From assembly GCA_963727015.1 (NCBI GenBank), contig CAVSEV010000013.1:558001-622000 (forward strand): a DNA stretch of 64,000 bases. The letters are read 5' to 3'. Shown here piece after piece: positions 8,156-17,314 of this stretch. The stretch is from DATFVJ01 sp963727015 (GTDB lineage: Bacteria > Actinomycetota > Actinomycetes > Streptosporangiales > Streptosporangiaceae). Below the pieces are notes generated by a model. It did not search any database and had not been told where the DNA came from. It was given only the letters and a program-made list of their open reading frames with translations. Position 1 is the first letter of the stretch. Each line of letters starts with the position of its first letter. The position numbers and the translations under genes are program-made.

Positions 8156-8872
8156 ATGGACAACTCTAGCGGAGTCGGGGTCCTGGACAAGACGGTATCC
8201 GTGCTCGACGCCCTCGAATCCGGCCCTGCCTCGCTCGCGCAGCTTGTCACCGCCACAGGACTGACGCGGCCGACCGCGCATCGGATCGCGGTCGCGCTCG
8301 AGCGCCACCGGCTAGTCACCCGGGACTCCCGCGGCAGGTTCACGCTCGGTCCCAGGATCGCCGAGCTTGCCACCGCCGCAGGCGAGGACAGGCTCCTCGC
8401 TGTCGCGCAGCCGGTGCTGAGCCACTTGCGCGACCTGACCGGGGAAAGCGCCCAACTCTACCGGCGGCAGGCGGACTCCCGGATCTGCGTGGCCGCGGCA
8501 GAACGCGCGAGCGGGCTGCGCGACACCGTGCCGGTCGGCGCGGCACTGCCGATGACGGCCGGCTCGGCGGCGCAGGCGCTTGTCGCCTGGGATCAGCCTG
8601 AGCGGCTGCACCGCGGCCTGCGCAGCGCCAGGTTCAGCGCCACCACCCTGGCTCAGGTACGCAGGCGTGGCTGGGCGGCGAGCGTGGCGGAGCGGGAGCC
8701 CGGCGTGGCGTCGGTGTCCGCACCGGTCCGTGGCGCAGGTGGCAAGATCGTAGCGGCTGTCTCCGTCTCCGGGCCGATCGAGCGGCTCACCCGCTCACCG
8801 GGCCGTCTCCACGCGGCAGCCGTCGTCGCGGCCGGCGAGCGGATCACCGAAATGCTCCGCCGGGCCAGCTGA
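8156..8872 (+). CDS. ndgR: IclR-family regulator of leucine/amino-acid metabolism (NdgR/LtbR type)
   Basis: A 238-residue IclR protein. The N-terminus MDNSSGVGVLDK is characteristic of NdgR orthologues. The winged helix includes LVTATGLTRPTAHRIAVALE, and the rest is the IclR effector domain ending AVVAAGERITEMLRR. NdgR represses or activates leuCD and related genes in streptomycetes and corynebacteria. The frame is open far upstream, but that part is antisense to leuC, so ATG 8156 is the real start. Confidence 0.93.
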   Translation: MDNSSGVGVLDKTVSVLDALESGPASLAQLVTATGLTRPTAHRIAVALERHRLVTRDSRGRFTLGPRIAELATAAGEDRLLAVAQPVLSHLRDLTGESAQLYRRQADSRICVAAAERASGLRDTVPVGAALPMTAGSAAQALVAWDQPERLHRGLRSARFSATTLAQVRRRGWAASVAEREPGVASVSAPVRGAGGKIVAAVSVSGPIERLTRSPGRLHAAAVVAAGERITEMLRRAS

Positions 8873-9164
8873 TCCGATAAGGGCCCTGCAGGACGCGCCG
8901 GCGCGCCGTTTTGGCCCTGCGGCCACTACCTGAGCTGGACGTCCTACATGATCGGGTCGCGGGAACGGACCTGGCCGGGCAATACTGAGATCACTCGGCC
9001 GGTGACCGAGGGTCCCGCACCTACAGGGGCGTAAGCCTCTATGGCTTCAGCCGCGCTCCATGCGATGCTCTTGCAGGAGTCACGAGGATCACCTCGAAAG
9101 TGGCTGATATGGCTCGCCCACCGAGCCCTCCGGTTGTCCCTAAATGATCGTCGAGGTCCCACAG

Positions 9165-10331
9165 GTGAAGGTAGCTGTCGTCAAGGAGAATGCGCCGGGC
9201 GAGCGGCGTGTGGCTCTGGTGCCTGACTCAATCCACCGGCTCGCCCAGGCAGGTCTCGATGTCCTCGTGGAGGAGGGCGCCGGAGACGCCGCCTTCTTTC
9301 CCGACCATCTCTATGCCGAGGCTGGCGCCCGCATCGTCAGCCATCAGGAACTGTTGTCGCAAGGCGACATCTTGCTCATGGTGGGCAGGCCCGGCGCCAA
9401 GGACCTGAGCTCACTGCGGTCCGGGCAGGCGCTCATCGGGATACTGCAGCCGCTCACGCAGCCCGAGCTGGTACGCCAGCTCGCGGCCGCCGGAGTGACG
9501 GCCATCAGCCTGGACAGCATCCCGAGAACAGTGCCCGCGGCCCAGAGCATGGACGTGCTGACGTCGCAGGCTAACGTCGCTGGTTACAAGGCCGTGCTTG
9601 TCGCGGCCGCGACGTTCGCCCGCTACTTCCCTATGCTTATCACCGCGGCCGGCACCGCCCGGCCGGCCCAGGTGCTCGTACTCGGCGCGGGGGTCGCGGG
9701 CCTGCAAGCGATCGGAACCGCACACCGCCTCGGCGCCGTCGTGTCCGCCTACGATGTGCGGCCGGCATCCAAGGGTGAGGTCGAATCGCTTGGCGCGACC
9801 TTCCTCACGGTCGGCGGGGTCGCGGACGGGGCCGCCGCCACCGGTTACGCGCGGGCCCTCACCGACACGGAGCAGCGCGCGCAGCAGGATGAGCTGAATG
9901 CGCACATCGCGCGCCACGATGTCGTCATCACCACGGCCCAGGTCCCCGGCAGACGGCCGCCGCTGCTGGTGACCGCTCAGGCGATCAAGGACATGAAGCC
10001 AGGCTCGGTGATCGTCGATCTCGGGTCCGGACCGCTCGGCGGGAACGTGGAGCTCTCTGAACCCGAAGAAACGATCACCACAGAGAACGGGGTCACCATC
10101 ATCGGAGCGGGGAACCTGCCCGCCACGATGCCTGCCGCCGCCTCGGCCGCGTTCGGCAGGAACGTCAGTGCGCTGCTCACCTACATGGTGCACGAAGGCG
10201 TGCTTGCCATCGACCCTGACGACAAGATCCACGGTGGTGTCGTCATCACCCACGCGGGCAAGGTGATCCATCCCGCCGTGGCAGAACTACTCGATCCCGC
10301 ACCTGCCGCCGGAGGTCCGCCCGATGAGTGA
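9165..10331 (+). CDS. pntA: NAD(P) transhydrogenase subunit alpha, part 1 (NAD-binding)
   Basis: Soluble NAD(H)-binding domain I of the proton-translocating transhydrogenase. The start KVAVVKENAPGERRVALVPD matches family N-termini. RTVPAAQSMDVLTSQANVAGY-type residues and the Rossmann motif VLGAGVAGLQAIGTA follow, then VESLGA and ENGVTIIGAGNLPATMPA. GTG 9165 has GAGG eight bases upstream; ATG 9144 is in frame but lacks a ribosome site. It overlaps the next gene by eight bases. The alpha subunit is split, as in many actinobacteria and alpha-proteobacteria. Confidence 0.95.
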   Translation: MKVAVVKENAPGERRVALVPDSIHRLAQAGLDVLVEEGAGDAAFFPDHLYAEAGARIVSHQELLSQGDILLMVGRPGAKDLSSLRSGQALIGILQPLTQPELVRQLAAAGVTAISLDSIPRTVPAAQSMDVLTSQANVAGYKAVLVAAATFARYFPMLITAAGTARPAQVLVLGAGVAGLQAIGTAHRLGAVVSAYDVRPASKGEVESLGATFLTVGGVADGAAATGYARALTDTEQRAQQDELNAHIARHDVVITTAQVPGRRPPLLVTAQAIKDMKPGSVIVDLGSGPLGGNVELSEPEETITTENGVTIIGAGNLPATMPAAASAAFGRNVSALLTYMVHEGVLAIDPDDKIHGGVVITHAGKVIHPAVAELLDPAPAAGGPPDE

Positions 10332-10698
10332 GAGCCTGCTCGCCGACATCACCATCTTCGTACTGAGCCTGCTTGTGGGTTTCGAGGTCATAAGCAAGGT
10401 GCCGTCGATGCTCCATACGCCGCTGATGTCGGCCGCGAACTCCATCCATGGCATCGTGCTGGCCGGCGCCATGCTCATCGCCGTGACCGCGAACACCGCC
10501 CTCGGCTACGTGCTTGCCTTTGTCGCCTCAGCGTTCGCGGCTGCCAACGTCATGGGCGGCTACGTCGTCACCGGCCGGATGCTGAAGATGTTCCGCAAAC
10601 GCCCTGAACTGTCCGACGCGGCCGCACCGGCGGCCGGTGCGGTGGGCAACGGTCAGGTTAGCGCGAGCAGCCAGGTGACCAAGGGCGGCACGTCATGA
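10324..10698 (+). CDS. pntAB: NAD(P) transhydrogenase subunit alpha, part 2 (membrane)
   Basis: A 124-residue membrane piece of the transhydrogenase alpha subunit. It has about three hydrophobic helices and the family segment SKVPSMLHTPLMSAANSIHGIVLAGA. The C-terminal 30 residues are a polar tail. It overlaps pntA by eight bases and pntB by ATGA, so the three subunits are translationally coupled. Confidence 0.95.
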   Translation: MSESLLADITIFVLSLLVGFEVISKVPSMLHTPLMSAANSIHGIVLAGAMLIAVTANTALGYVLAFVASAFAAANVMGGYVVTGRMLKMFRKRPELSDAAAPAAGAVGNGQVSASSQVTKGGTS

Positions 10699-12173
10699 TC
10701 GCGTCCGGCACCCTCGTCCGGCTGAGCGCGGCCGACGTCGTCATCCGGCTCAGCGCGTTCGATACCGTCATCTACCTGATCTATATCGCCGCGGCGGCTT
10801 GCTTCGTCCTGGGCCTGCACCTGATGAACTCGCCGGTGACCGCGCGGCGGGGCAACCAGCTCTCAGCGGCCGGCATGATCGCCGCGATCGCGGCGACCTT
10901 CGCACAGCTGATACATCACCATGTCACGATCACTGCCACGGGGTGGATCGTGGTGCTCGCCGGGATCGTAGTCGGATCGGTCGCCGGGCTGTACAGCGCC
11001 CGCACCGTGAAGATGACGGCAATGCCGCAGCTGGTGAGCCTCTTCAACGCGGTCGGTGGCGGTGCCGCGGCCATCGTGGCGATAAACGACTTCGTCAAGC
11101 TCGCCACCGCGCCAGGGTCGCCGAGCGTGGCGGGGACGGTGGCGGTGGCCACCGCCCTGGACGTCCTCATCGGCGCGGTGACCTTCACCGGCTCGCTGAT
11201 CGCCGCGGGCAAGCTGCAAGGCGTCGTGAGCGGCGCGCCGATTTCGTATCCCGGATCACGGGTGGTCAACGCGCTGCTGGCCGTCGTCATGGTTGGCTCG
11301 GCCATCTGGCTGATGACCGGGACAGGAAACATCGCGGTCCTGGTCGTTCTCCTGCTGGCTGCCTGCGGATTCGGCGTGACCATGGTGCTGCCGATCGGCG
11401 GCGCCGACATGCCAGTGGTCATCTCGCTGCTGAACGCCTTCACGGGCACGGCCGTCGCGATGGCCGGTTTCGTCATCAACAACCCGGTGCTCATCACGGC
11501 CGGCGCCCTCGTCGGCGCATCAGGAAGCATCCTGACCAAACTGATGGCCGACGCGATGAACCGCTCGATCCCCAACATCATCATTGGCGGCTTCGGTACG
11601 GGTGACACCGCCGCCACGGCTGCGGTCGGCGCCGGCGCGGGCGTTCGGACGGTCGACGCCGACGATGCTGCCATCCAGCTGGCCTACGCCCAGAAAGTCA
11701 TCATCGTGCCTGGTTACGGGCTCGCCGCCGCGCAGGCGCAGAACGAGGTGCAGACGCTCGCGGAGTTGCTCGAGGCAAAGGGCGTTGACGTCAGCTACGC
11801 CATCCATCCGGTGGCCGGCCGCATGCCTGGGCACATGAACGTGCTTCTTGCCGAGGCCAATGTCCCGTACTCGCTGCTCAAGGAGATGGACGAGATCAAC
11901 CCGGACTTTCCGCGGGCCGACGTGGCACTGGTGATCGGCGCCAACGACGTGACGAACCCGGCCGCACGACGTCCGGGCAACCTTATCTCCGGCATGCCGA
12001 TCCTCGACGTGGACCAGGCCAAGGCCATCATCGTCGTCAAGCGGTCGATGGGACACGGGTACGCCGGACTCGACAACGAGCTCTACTACGACCCCAAGAC
12101 ATGCATGTACTTCGCGGACGGTAAGAGAGCCCTGACGGAGATGGCGGCGGCGGTCAAGACCCTCGTCGGCTAG
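10695..12173 (+). CDS. pntB: NAD(P) transhydrogenase subunit beta
   Basis: Membrane domain II plus NADP(H)-binding domain III. Many helices precede a soluble C-terminal part with VPGYGLAAAQAQ (NADP-binding), HPVAGRMPGHMNVLLAEA, and VIGANDVTNPAA. At 492 residues it is a usual length. The complex uses the proton gradient to drive NADH + NADP+ to NADPH. The stop codon TAG is made by the first three bases of the MITE-like element that begins at 12171. Confidence 0.97.
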   Translation: MIASGTLVRLSAADVVIRLSAFDTVIYLIYIAAAACFVLGLHLMNSPVTARRGNQLSAAGMIAAIAATFAQLIHHHVTITATGWIVVLAGIVVGSVAGLYSARTVKMTAMPQLVSLFNAVGGGAAAIVAINDFVKLATAPGSPSVAGTVAVATALDVLIGAVTFTGSLIAAGKLQGVVSGAPISYPGSRVVNALLAVVMVGSAIWLMTGTGNIAVLVVLLLAACGFGVTMVLPIGGADMPVVISLLNAFTGTAVAMAGFVINNPVLITAGALVGASGSILTKLMADAMNRSIPNIIIGGFGTGDTAATAAVGAGAGVRTVDADDAAIQLAYAQKVIIVPGYGLAAAQAQNEVQTLAELLEAKGVDVSYAIHPVAGRMPGHMNVLLAEANVPYSLLKEMDEINPDFPRADVALVIGANDVTNPAARRPGNLISGMPILDVDQAKAIIVVKRSMGHGYAGLDNELYYDPKTCMYFADGKRALTEMAAAVKTLVG

Positions 12174-12361
12174 GGCGTGTTCCGCAGATCTTTGGCGGCG
12201 CGACAGGGCCGTCCACGACCCCAGACGGACGACCGGGGTCGTGGGCGGCGTTGTCGTCGTCGCCGATAGTTCCACTATCGGCTCCTCGAGAACAAGCAGG
12301 GCCTTGCCGGGTCGCCGCCTGGAGCACCGCCGGCATCCACCGAGATCTACGGGACGCCCTA
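12171..12361. mobile_element. MITE-like element, copy A, between convergent pntB and VIT gene
   Basis: About 191 bp with terminal inverted repeats: the left end reads TAGGGCGTGTTCCGCAGATC and the right end is its near reverse complement ending GGGACGCCCTA. It has no coding capacity. It contains two internal hairpins: CACGACCCC/GGGGTCGTG and GCCGATAGT-TCC-ACTATCGGC (12262-12282). A second full copy is at 47573-47746. The left TAG is the pntB stop and the right CTA is the stop of the minus-strand gene, so the element exactly fills the convergent gap. The hairpins could act as a bidirectional terminator. Confidence 0.85.
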
Positions 12362-13486
12362 GGACACGGTCGCGCCGATCAGGTGGCCGACCCCGAAGGT
12401 AACGACCGCGGCGAGGCCGCCCACCAGCAGCTGGCGCAGGCCTGACCGCACGGGTGAGCGCCCGTTCAGCACACCGATGCCCGCACCGACGCCCAACAGG
12501 GCCGCAGCCGCGAGGACGATCGCGGCGATCAAGGCCGCCGTGCCACTACCGATCAGGTAGGGCAGGATCACAACGAGCGCACCAGCGGCGAACGTAAGGA
12601 GGCTGGAGATCGCGGCGGATACCGGCGACCCGAGACTGGTCGGATCCAGGCCGAGTTCCTCGCGGGCGAGGGTGTCGAGCGCGACCTTGCTGTCCGCCAT
12701 GATCTGGTCGGCCAGCCGCTCCGCGTCGGCACGGTCCAGGCCCTTGGCCCGGTAAAGCAGGACAAGCTCGTCGCGCTCCTCCTCCGGTTTCTCCTCTAGT
12801 TCGGTTGCCTCGAGCGCGATCTCGCGCTCGTACATCTCGCGCTGGCTCGCCATGGACACATACTCGCCCGCCGCCATCGAGAAGGATCCGGCCAGCAAGC
12901 CGGCGACGCCGGCGAGCAAGATCACCGTGTGCGACGCGCCCGAGCCTGCGATCCCCATGACCAGCGCCGTGTTGGACACCAGCCCGTCGCTGACGCCGAA
13001 CACCCCGGCACGTAGCGCGCCAGAACGGTCACCGCGATGCCACGGCTCCCTGCGGGCGATCTGGGCTCGCGGGCTCGGCTTGCCGCCTTCGATGAGCTTG
13101 GCGATGGTACGCGCATGGCCATGCTCATCGGCGGCCATTCCAGGTGCGGCATCGGGATCGGCGTCGTAGATGCCCGCGTCGGTGCGCTCGGCCCGCTCGA
13201 TCATCGGGAGCACCGTGCGCGGCGACAGACGGTTCGCCGCCACCCCTAGCAACCGGGTGCGCAAGCTTGGCCTGCCCGGCGGCGGCACGGGCGCTCCCTC
13301 GCTCCGCAGCCTTTCCTCCCAGTGTGCGGCGTGCTTGCGCTCGACGGCGGCGAGCTCGACGAATATCTTCTGTCTTTCGCCCGTCTCAATCTCGGCGAGC
13401 CGTGCGTACAGAGTCGCCGCATCGCGCTCACTGGCAAGAAGTTCCTGCCACCGCTTGATGCGACCGGCACGATCGCTGCGGATCAT
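12359..13486 (-). CDS. ferritin-like/VIT1 family membrane metal transporter
   Basis: A 375-residue fusion of an N-terminal ferritin-like (rubrerythrin-type) helical domain (roughly residues 8-130, with ASERDAATLYARLAEIE, FVELAAVERKHAAHWEE and ADEHGHARTIAKL) and a VIT1/CCC1 transporter domain (GVFGVSDGLVSNTALVMG, then SMAAGEYVSMASQREMYERE). Four to five membrane helices are visible. VIT1 proteins export Fe2+/Mn2+, and membrane-bound ferritin relatives export iron under excess; this role is inferred. The ribosome site GAGGACGAG abuts the ATG. Its stop codon lies in the right end of the MITE-like element. Confidence 0.9.
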   Translation of the reverse strand: MIRSDRAGRIKRWQELLASERDAATLYARLAEIETGERQKIFVELAAVERKHAAHWEERLRSEGAPVPPPGRPSLRTRLLGVAANRLSPRTVLPMIERAERTDAGIYDADPDAAPGMAADEHGHARTIAKLIEGGKPSPRAQIARREPWHRGDRSGALRAGVFGVSDGLVSNTALVMGIAGSGASHTVILLAGVAGLLAGSFSMAAGEYVSMASQREMYEREIALEATELEEKPEEERDELVLLYRAKGLDRADAERLADQIMADSKVALDTLAREELGLDPTSLGSPVSAAISSLLTFAAGALVVILPYLIGSGTAALIAAIVLAAAALLGVGAGIGVLNGRSPVRSGLRQLLVGGLAAVVTFGVGHLIGATVS

Positions 13487-13876
13487 CTCGTCCTCAAATC
13501 AGCATGAGTTCTCGCAAGTTGCCTGGCCATATAACAAGCTGCCCGCCCTTCCGGTTAACACGCCTGCGACACGATCAATCCGCGCGCCGCCGGCCGGCCC
13601 GGCACCCCGCGGGCGGGCCAAGCAGCCGCCCGGCCCCATCCCTACCAGCCAGTACACGCGGACGCGATGGCCGGCCGAACGTGCCTGACTGGGCTCGCAT
13701 AGCAACTGAAACTGTCCCAAACTAGATCGAATTATTGTTTCGGGCTGACGACATCAGTGGTTTTGTCCTTGATCATCGAGATGCGGTGCTAATATCCTGC
13801 CCGTTTCAATATTCGAACCATCTTCGTGGCACCGTGCCAGCCGCGCCGGTCCACCCTCACATCCGGGGCCAGAGTC
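13487..13876. other. intergenic region upstream of conservon 1
   Basis: About 390 bases between the divergent VIT gene and the first sensor kinase. It is somewhat AT-richer near 13700-13820. I see no credible gene; promoters for both flanking units are expected here but I cannot place them confidently. Confidence 0.5.
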
Positions 13877-16468
13877 ATGGGTTTGCGCCGGCAGTCCATT
13901 CGCCTGAGGATCTTCCTCCTCGTCCTCATCCCCTTGCTGTCACTGCTCGGCCTGTACGTCTTCGTGGCGAGCATCACGATCGGGGATGCCGTCAGCGAAG
14001 CGCGGGCAAGCGCGCTGAAGAACGACACCGGCCAGCCGGTTGGTAACTTCGAGGGTCAGCTCGACGCGGAGCGCCGGATCGCGATGATCTACCTCGCCGC
14101 GCCGGTACCGCAGTTCCTCGCGCAACTCGACGCGCAAGAGGCGAAAACCGACCAAGCGCGCACCGCTATGCGCGCGGCGGTCACCTCGGGGGCGACAACG
14201 GACAGCGCGTCCGCGGCGGAGGAGCAGGCAATCGCGGCCCTGCTGAAGTCCGCGGCAGGACTCGGCCCGCTGCGCACCGGGATCGTCGCACGGACGGTTA
14301 GCCGGCCGCGGGCGATGAGTGCCTACAACGGCGTGGTCGCGGCCTCGGAACAGGTGCTGAAAGAAACCATCCTGCGCGAAACGAATGCCTCCCTGGTGGT
14401 CCAAGCGCTCGCCCTTGTCCGGATGGGCGACTCAGAGAACCTGCTGCTGCAAGAGGACGCACTGCTCGAAAGCGACATGGCGGCGCGATCGTTCCCAGTG
14501 GCCGACCGCCACCAGTTCACTGAGCTTGTCGGGGCGCGCCGCGCGACCCTGGCCGCCGCGCTGCCCGACCTGAACGCTACCGACAGGCAGTTCTACGACA
14601 AGAACGTCGATCCGCAGGTCGCCGCGGCATTCGGCTCGCTCGAGAGCACGGTGATCAATGATCCGCTCAGCACGGGCCCGCCGCCGGCTGCGCCCACTTC
14701 CTGGGGGACCGACGTGGCGGCGCTGTCTGGTGGATTCTCCGAGGCGGGTACGCAGGCCGCGACCGACCTGACGAACCGGGCACGGCCGGTCGCGCACGCG
14801 ATCTACCTGCGGCTCATCCTGGCAGGTGGGCTCGGGCTCATCGCGCTGATCGCATCGATCTTCGTGTCGATCTGGATCGGCCGCGGCCTCATCCGCCAGC
14901 TCGCCGACCTCAAGCGGTCGGCGCTCACGCTTGCGGGTGAGCGCCTGCCCAGTGTCATGCGGCGGCTGCGGGCCGGCGAGGACGTGGACGTCTCAGCGGA
15001 AGCGCCGCCGATAGAAACGAGCGCCGATGAGATCGGCCAGGTCGGTCAGGCTTTCAACACCGCCGCACGTACCGCCATCGAGGCGGCGGTCGATCAGGCC
15101 AGGCTGAGGCACGGAATCTCGGATGTCTTCAGGAACCTCGCGAGGCGCAGCCAGTCGCTGCTGCACCGCCAGCTGACCCTGCTCGACACCATGGAACGGC
15201 GGACGAGCGACCCGGACGAATTGGGTGACCTGTACCGCCTCGACCACCTCACGACCCGCATGCGCCGTCACGCGGAGGGCCTGATCATCCTGTCGGGCGC
15301 GGCGCCCGGCCGGTCATGGCGCAACCCGGTACGGCTGGTGGACGTGCTGCGAGCATCGGTGGCCGAGGTGGAGGACTATACAAGGGTCACTGTCGTGACG
15401 ATGACCCAGGCGGCGCTGGCCGGGCCGGTGGTCGCGGACGTGATCCACATGATCGCGGAACTCGTCGAGAACGCTACGATCTTCTCGCCACCGAATACCC
15501 CTGTCCGGCTCACCGGGGACATGGTGGGCAAGGGGTTCGCGGTCGAGATCGAGGACCGCGGTCTTGGCCTGAGCGAGGAAAAGCTCGCCGAGATCAACAA
15601 CCTCCTCGCCAGCCCGCCGGAATTCGATCTTTCCGACAGCGATCAGCTTGGCTTGTTCGTCGCGGGCCGGCTTGCCAAACGGAATGGCATCAGGATCTCC
15701 GTGCGCCTCAATCCGTACGGGGGTACCACGGCGATCGTGCTGATACCGCGTAATCTCGTCGTTCCCGAGGAGGTCTTTTCCCGCGACCCGTCAGCCGAAC
15801 TTGCCAGCGATGGCGCTGGCCAGCCAACGGGCCGTCACGCCGCGCGGAGCGAGGACATCATCGCGGCTGCCGCCGCGACCGCGCCACCCGCGGGCGCGCA
15901 CCCGTATGCGGTCGCGGACGACCTGAACGGATGGACGGACGGCTGGGCCGGCGACGGCAGGACCGCAGGCAGTGACATAGCAGGTGGCGTGACCACCGAC
16001 GGCCAGGCCACGACGCCGGGCATGCCTGCCGTGCCCGCCGCACCCGATGTGCCTGCGCCGCCAGCCGCGCTGGCTCCGCCTGCGGTACCCGATATGCCCT
16101 CGCTGCCCGCCGTGCCGTCAATCGGATGGTTCCAGCGCCCAGGTGAAAACGGGTGGCCCGAAGCTGCGCCGTCGGCGACCCCGGATGGCACCGAGAACGC
16201 GGCCGCCGCCGAGATGACCGAGCTAGGGCTTCCCAAGCGGATTCGTCAGGCCAATCTGGCTCCCCAGCTTCGCGACGCAGGGCCACGCCTCGTCGGCATC
16301 GACAGCGAGCCCGAGCTGCCGTCCCCGGAGGAAGCGCGAGCCACGATGACAGCCATCCAGCGGGGATGGGAGCGCGGCCGTTCCGCGGCAGGCCTGCCAG
16401 AACCCGCATCCGATCAGGCTGCGGATGAGACCGCCGAGCTGGCACCGACGGACGGGGGCGAGGAATGA
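13877..16468 (+). CDS. conservon 1 sensor histidine kinase-like protein (CvnA-type)
   Basis: An 863-residue membrane sensor. A first helix (about residues 10-32) and a second (about 315-340) bracket an extracytoplasmic nitrate/nitrite-sensing (NIT)-like helical domain. HAMP, a dimerisation region (RRSQSLLHRQLTLLD, then DHLTTRMRRHAEGL) and an HATPase_c domain (ELVENATIFSPP, EDRGLGL) follow. The tail after about residue 640 is Pro/Ala-rich and ends with GLPKRIRQANLAPQLR. CvnA proteins work with roadblock, DUF742 and GTPase partners in a membrane complex. ATG 13877 is chosen as the residue before the basic MGLRRQSIRLR; an in-frame GTG at 13826 is also open. Confidence 0.88.
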   Translation: MGLRRQSIRLRIFLLVLIPLLSLLGLYVFVASITIGDAVSEARASALKNDTGQPVGNFEGQLDAERRIAMIYLAAPVPQFLAQLDAQEAKTDQARTAMRAAVTSGATTDSASAAEEQAIAALLKSAAGLGPLRTGIVARTVSRPRAMSAYNGVVAASEQVLKETILRETNASLVVQALALVRMGDSENLLLQEDALLESDMAARSFPVADRHQFTELVGARRATLAAALPDLNATDRQFYDKNVDPQVAAAFGSLESTVINDPLSTGPPPAAPTSWGTDVAALSGGFSEAGTQAATDLTNRARPVAHAIYLRLILAGGLGLIALIASIFVSIWIGRGLIRQLADLKRSALTLAGERLPSVMRRLRAGEDVDVSAEAPPIETSADEIGQVGQAFNTAARTAIEAAVDQARLRHGISDVFRNLARRSQSLLHRQLTLLDTMERRTSDPDELGDLYRLDHLTTRMRRHAEGLIILSGAAPGRSWRNPVRLVDVLRASVAEVEDYTRVTVVTMTQAALAGPVVADVIHMIAELVENATIFSPPNTPVRLTGDMVGKGFAVEIEDRGLGLSEEKLAEINNLLASPPEFDLSDSDQLGLFVAGRLAKRNGIRISVRLNPYGGTTAIVLIPRNLVVPEEVFSRDPSAELASDGAGQPTGRHAARSEDIIAAAAATAPPAGAHPYAVADDLNGWTDGWAGDGRTAGSDIAGGVTTDGQATTPGMPAVPAAPDVPAPPAALAPPAVPDMPSLPAVPSIGWFQRPGENGWPEAAPSATPDGTENAAAAEMTELGLPKRIRQANLAPQLRDAGPRLVGIDSEPELPSPEEARATMTAIQRGWERGRSAAGLPEPASDQAADETAELAPTDGGEE

Positions 16469-16932
16469 AACCTTCAGCAGCGGCCGATGGCGCAGGCCAG
16501 CCGACGGAGCAGATCGTCAGCTCCGACAGGGAACTTGACTGGCTGCTCGATGACCTCGTCAGCCGTGTCGCCCAGGTTGAGAAGGCCGTGATCCTGTCCA
16601 GGGACGGGCTGGCCATCGGGGCTTCTGCCGGGCTGCGCCGCGAGGATGCCGAGCACCTGTCCGCGATCGCGGCCGGCTTCCAGAGCCTGGCCCGTGGCGC
16701 CGGGCGGCACTTCGGGGGCGGCCACGCGCGGCAGACCATCGTCGAGATGGACTCCGCCTTCCTGTTCGTGACCGCCGCGGGCGAGGGTAGCTGCCTCGCC
16801 GTGCTCAGCTCGGCCAGCGCCGACGTGGGCCTGGTTGCCTACGAGATGGCGGTGCTTGTCAAGCGCGTGGGCCAGCACCTGTCGGTCAACCCACGGCCGA
16901 CGCCAGTGCCCGCCGACGACGTAACTAAGTGA
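16465..16932 (+). CDS. conservon 1 roadblock/LC7 domain protein (CvnB-type)
   Basis: A 155-residue roadblock/LC7 protein, the putative regulator of the downstream GTPase. It shows LDWLLDDLVSRVAQVEKAVILSRDGL and the VEMDSAFLFVTAAGEGSCLAVL strand pair typical of actinobacterial MglB-like proteins. The ATGA overlap with the kinase implies coupled translation. Its first 20 residues are polar and extend beyond the domain. Confidence 0.92.
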   Translation: MKPSAAADGAGQPTEQIVSSDRELDWLLDDLVSRVAQVEKAVILSRDGLAIGASAGLRREDAEHLSAIAAGFQSLARGAGRHFGGGHARQTIVEMDSAFLFVTAAGEGSCLAVLSSASADVGLVAYEMAVLVKRVGQHLSVNPRPTPVPADDVTK

Positions 16933-16939
16933 CCTCGGC

Positions 16940-17314
16940 ATGCCCTCGCAGGACGACACTTGGCAGGACGAAGAGGCAGGGCCCGTGGTCCGTCCGTATG
17001 CGGTCATCCGCGGCCGGACCAAACCCACTGGCGAGAGCCTTGACCTGATCGCGATGATCACTTCAACCCGGCTGCCGCCGCCGGACCCGTGGCAGCTTGA
17101 CCCGGAGCATTTCTCGCTGCTGCGCCTCTGCCGCGTTCCGATGTCGGTCGCCGATCTCGCATCTGATCTCGACCTGCCGCTCGGAGTGGTCCGTATCCTG
17201 CTGGGCGACCTGCGTGACCTGGGCCTGATCGCAATACGCCGTCCCGTATCGCCCGCACTACTGCATGACCCGCGCATTCTGAGGGAGGTGGCCGATGGGC
17301 TACGGCGGCTGTGA
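16940..17314 (+). CDS. conservon 1 DUF742 protein (CvnC-type)
   Basis: A 124-residue DUF742 protein with a winged-helix-like pattern: LCRVPMSVADLASDLDLPLGVVRILLGDLRDLGLI. The N-terminal GPVVRPYAVIRGRTKP is the family signature. It lies seven bases after the roadblock gene and its last 20 bases overlap the GTPase start. The molecular role is unknown; it is a constant conservon component. Confidence 0.92.
   Translation: MPSQDDTWQDEEAGPVVRPYAVIRGRTKPTGESLDLIAMITSTRLPPPDPWQLDPEHFSLLRLCRVPMSVADLASDLDLPLGVVRILLGDLRDLGLIAIRRPVSPALLHDPRILREVADGLRRL

Noticed and set aside
12171..12361. A complete insertion sequence
   Set aside because: Despite terminal inverted repeats, the element is under 200 bp with no transposase frame, so it is at most a non-autonomous derivative.
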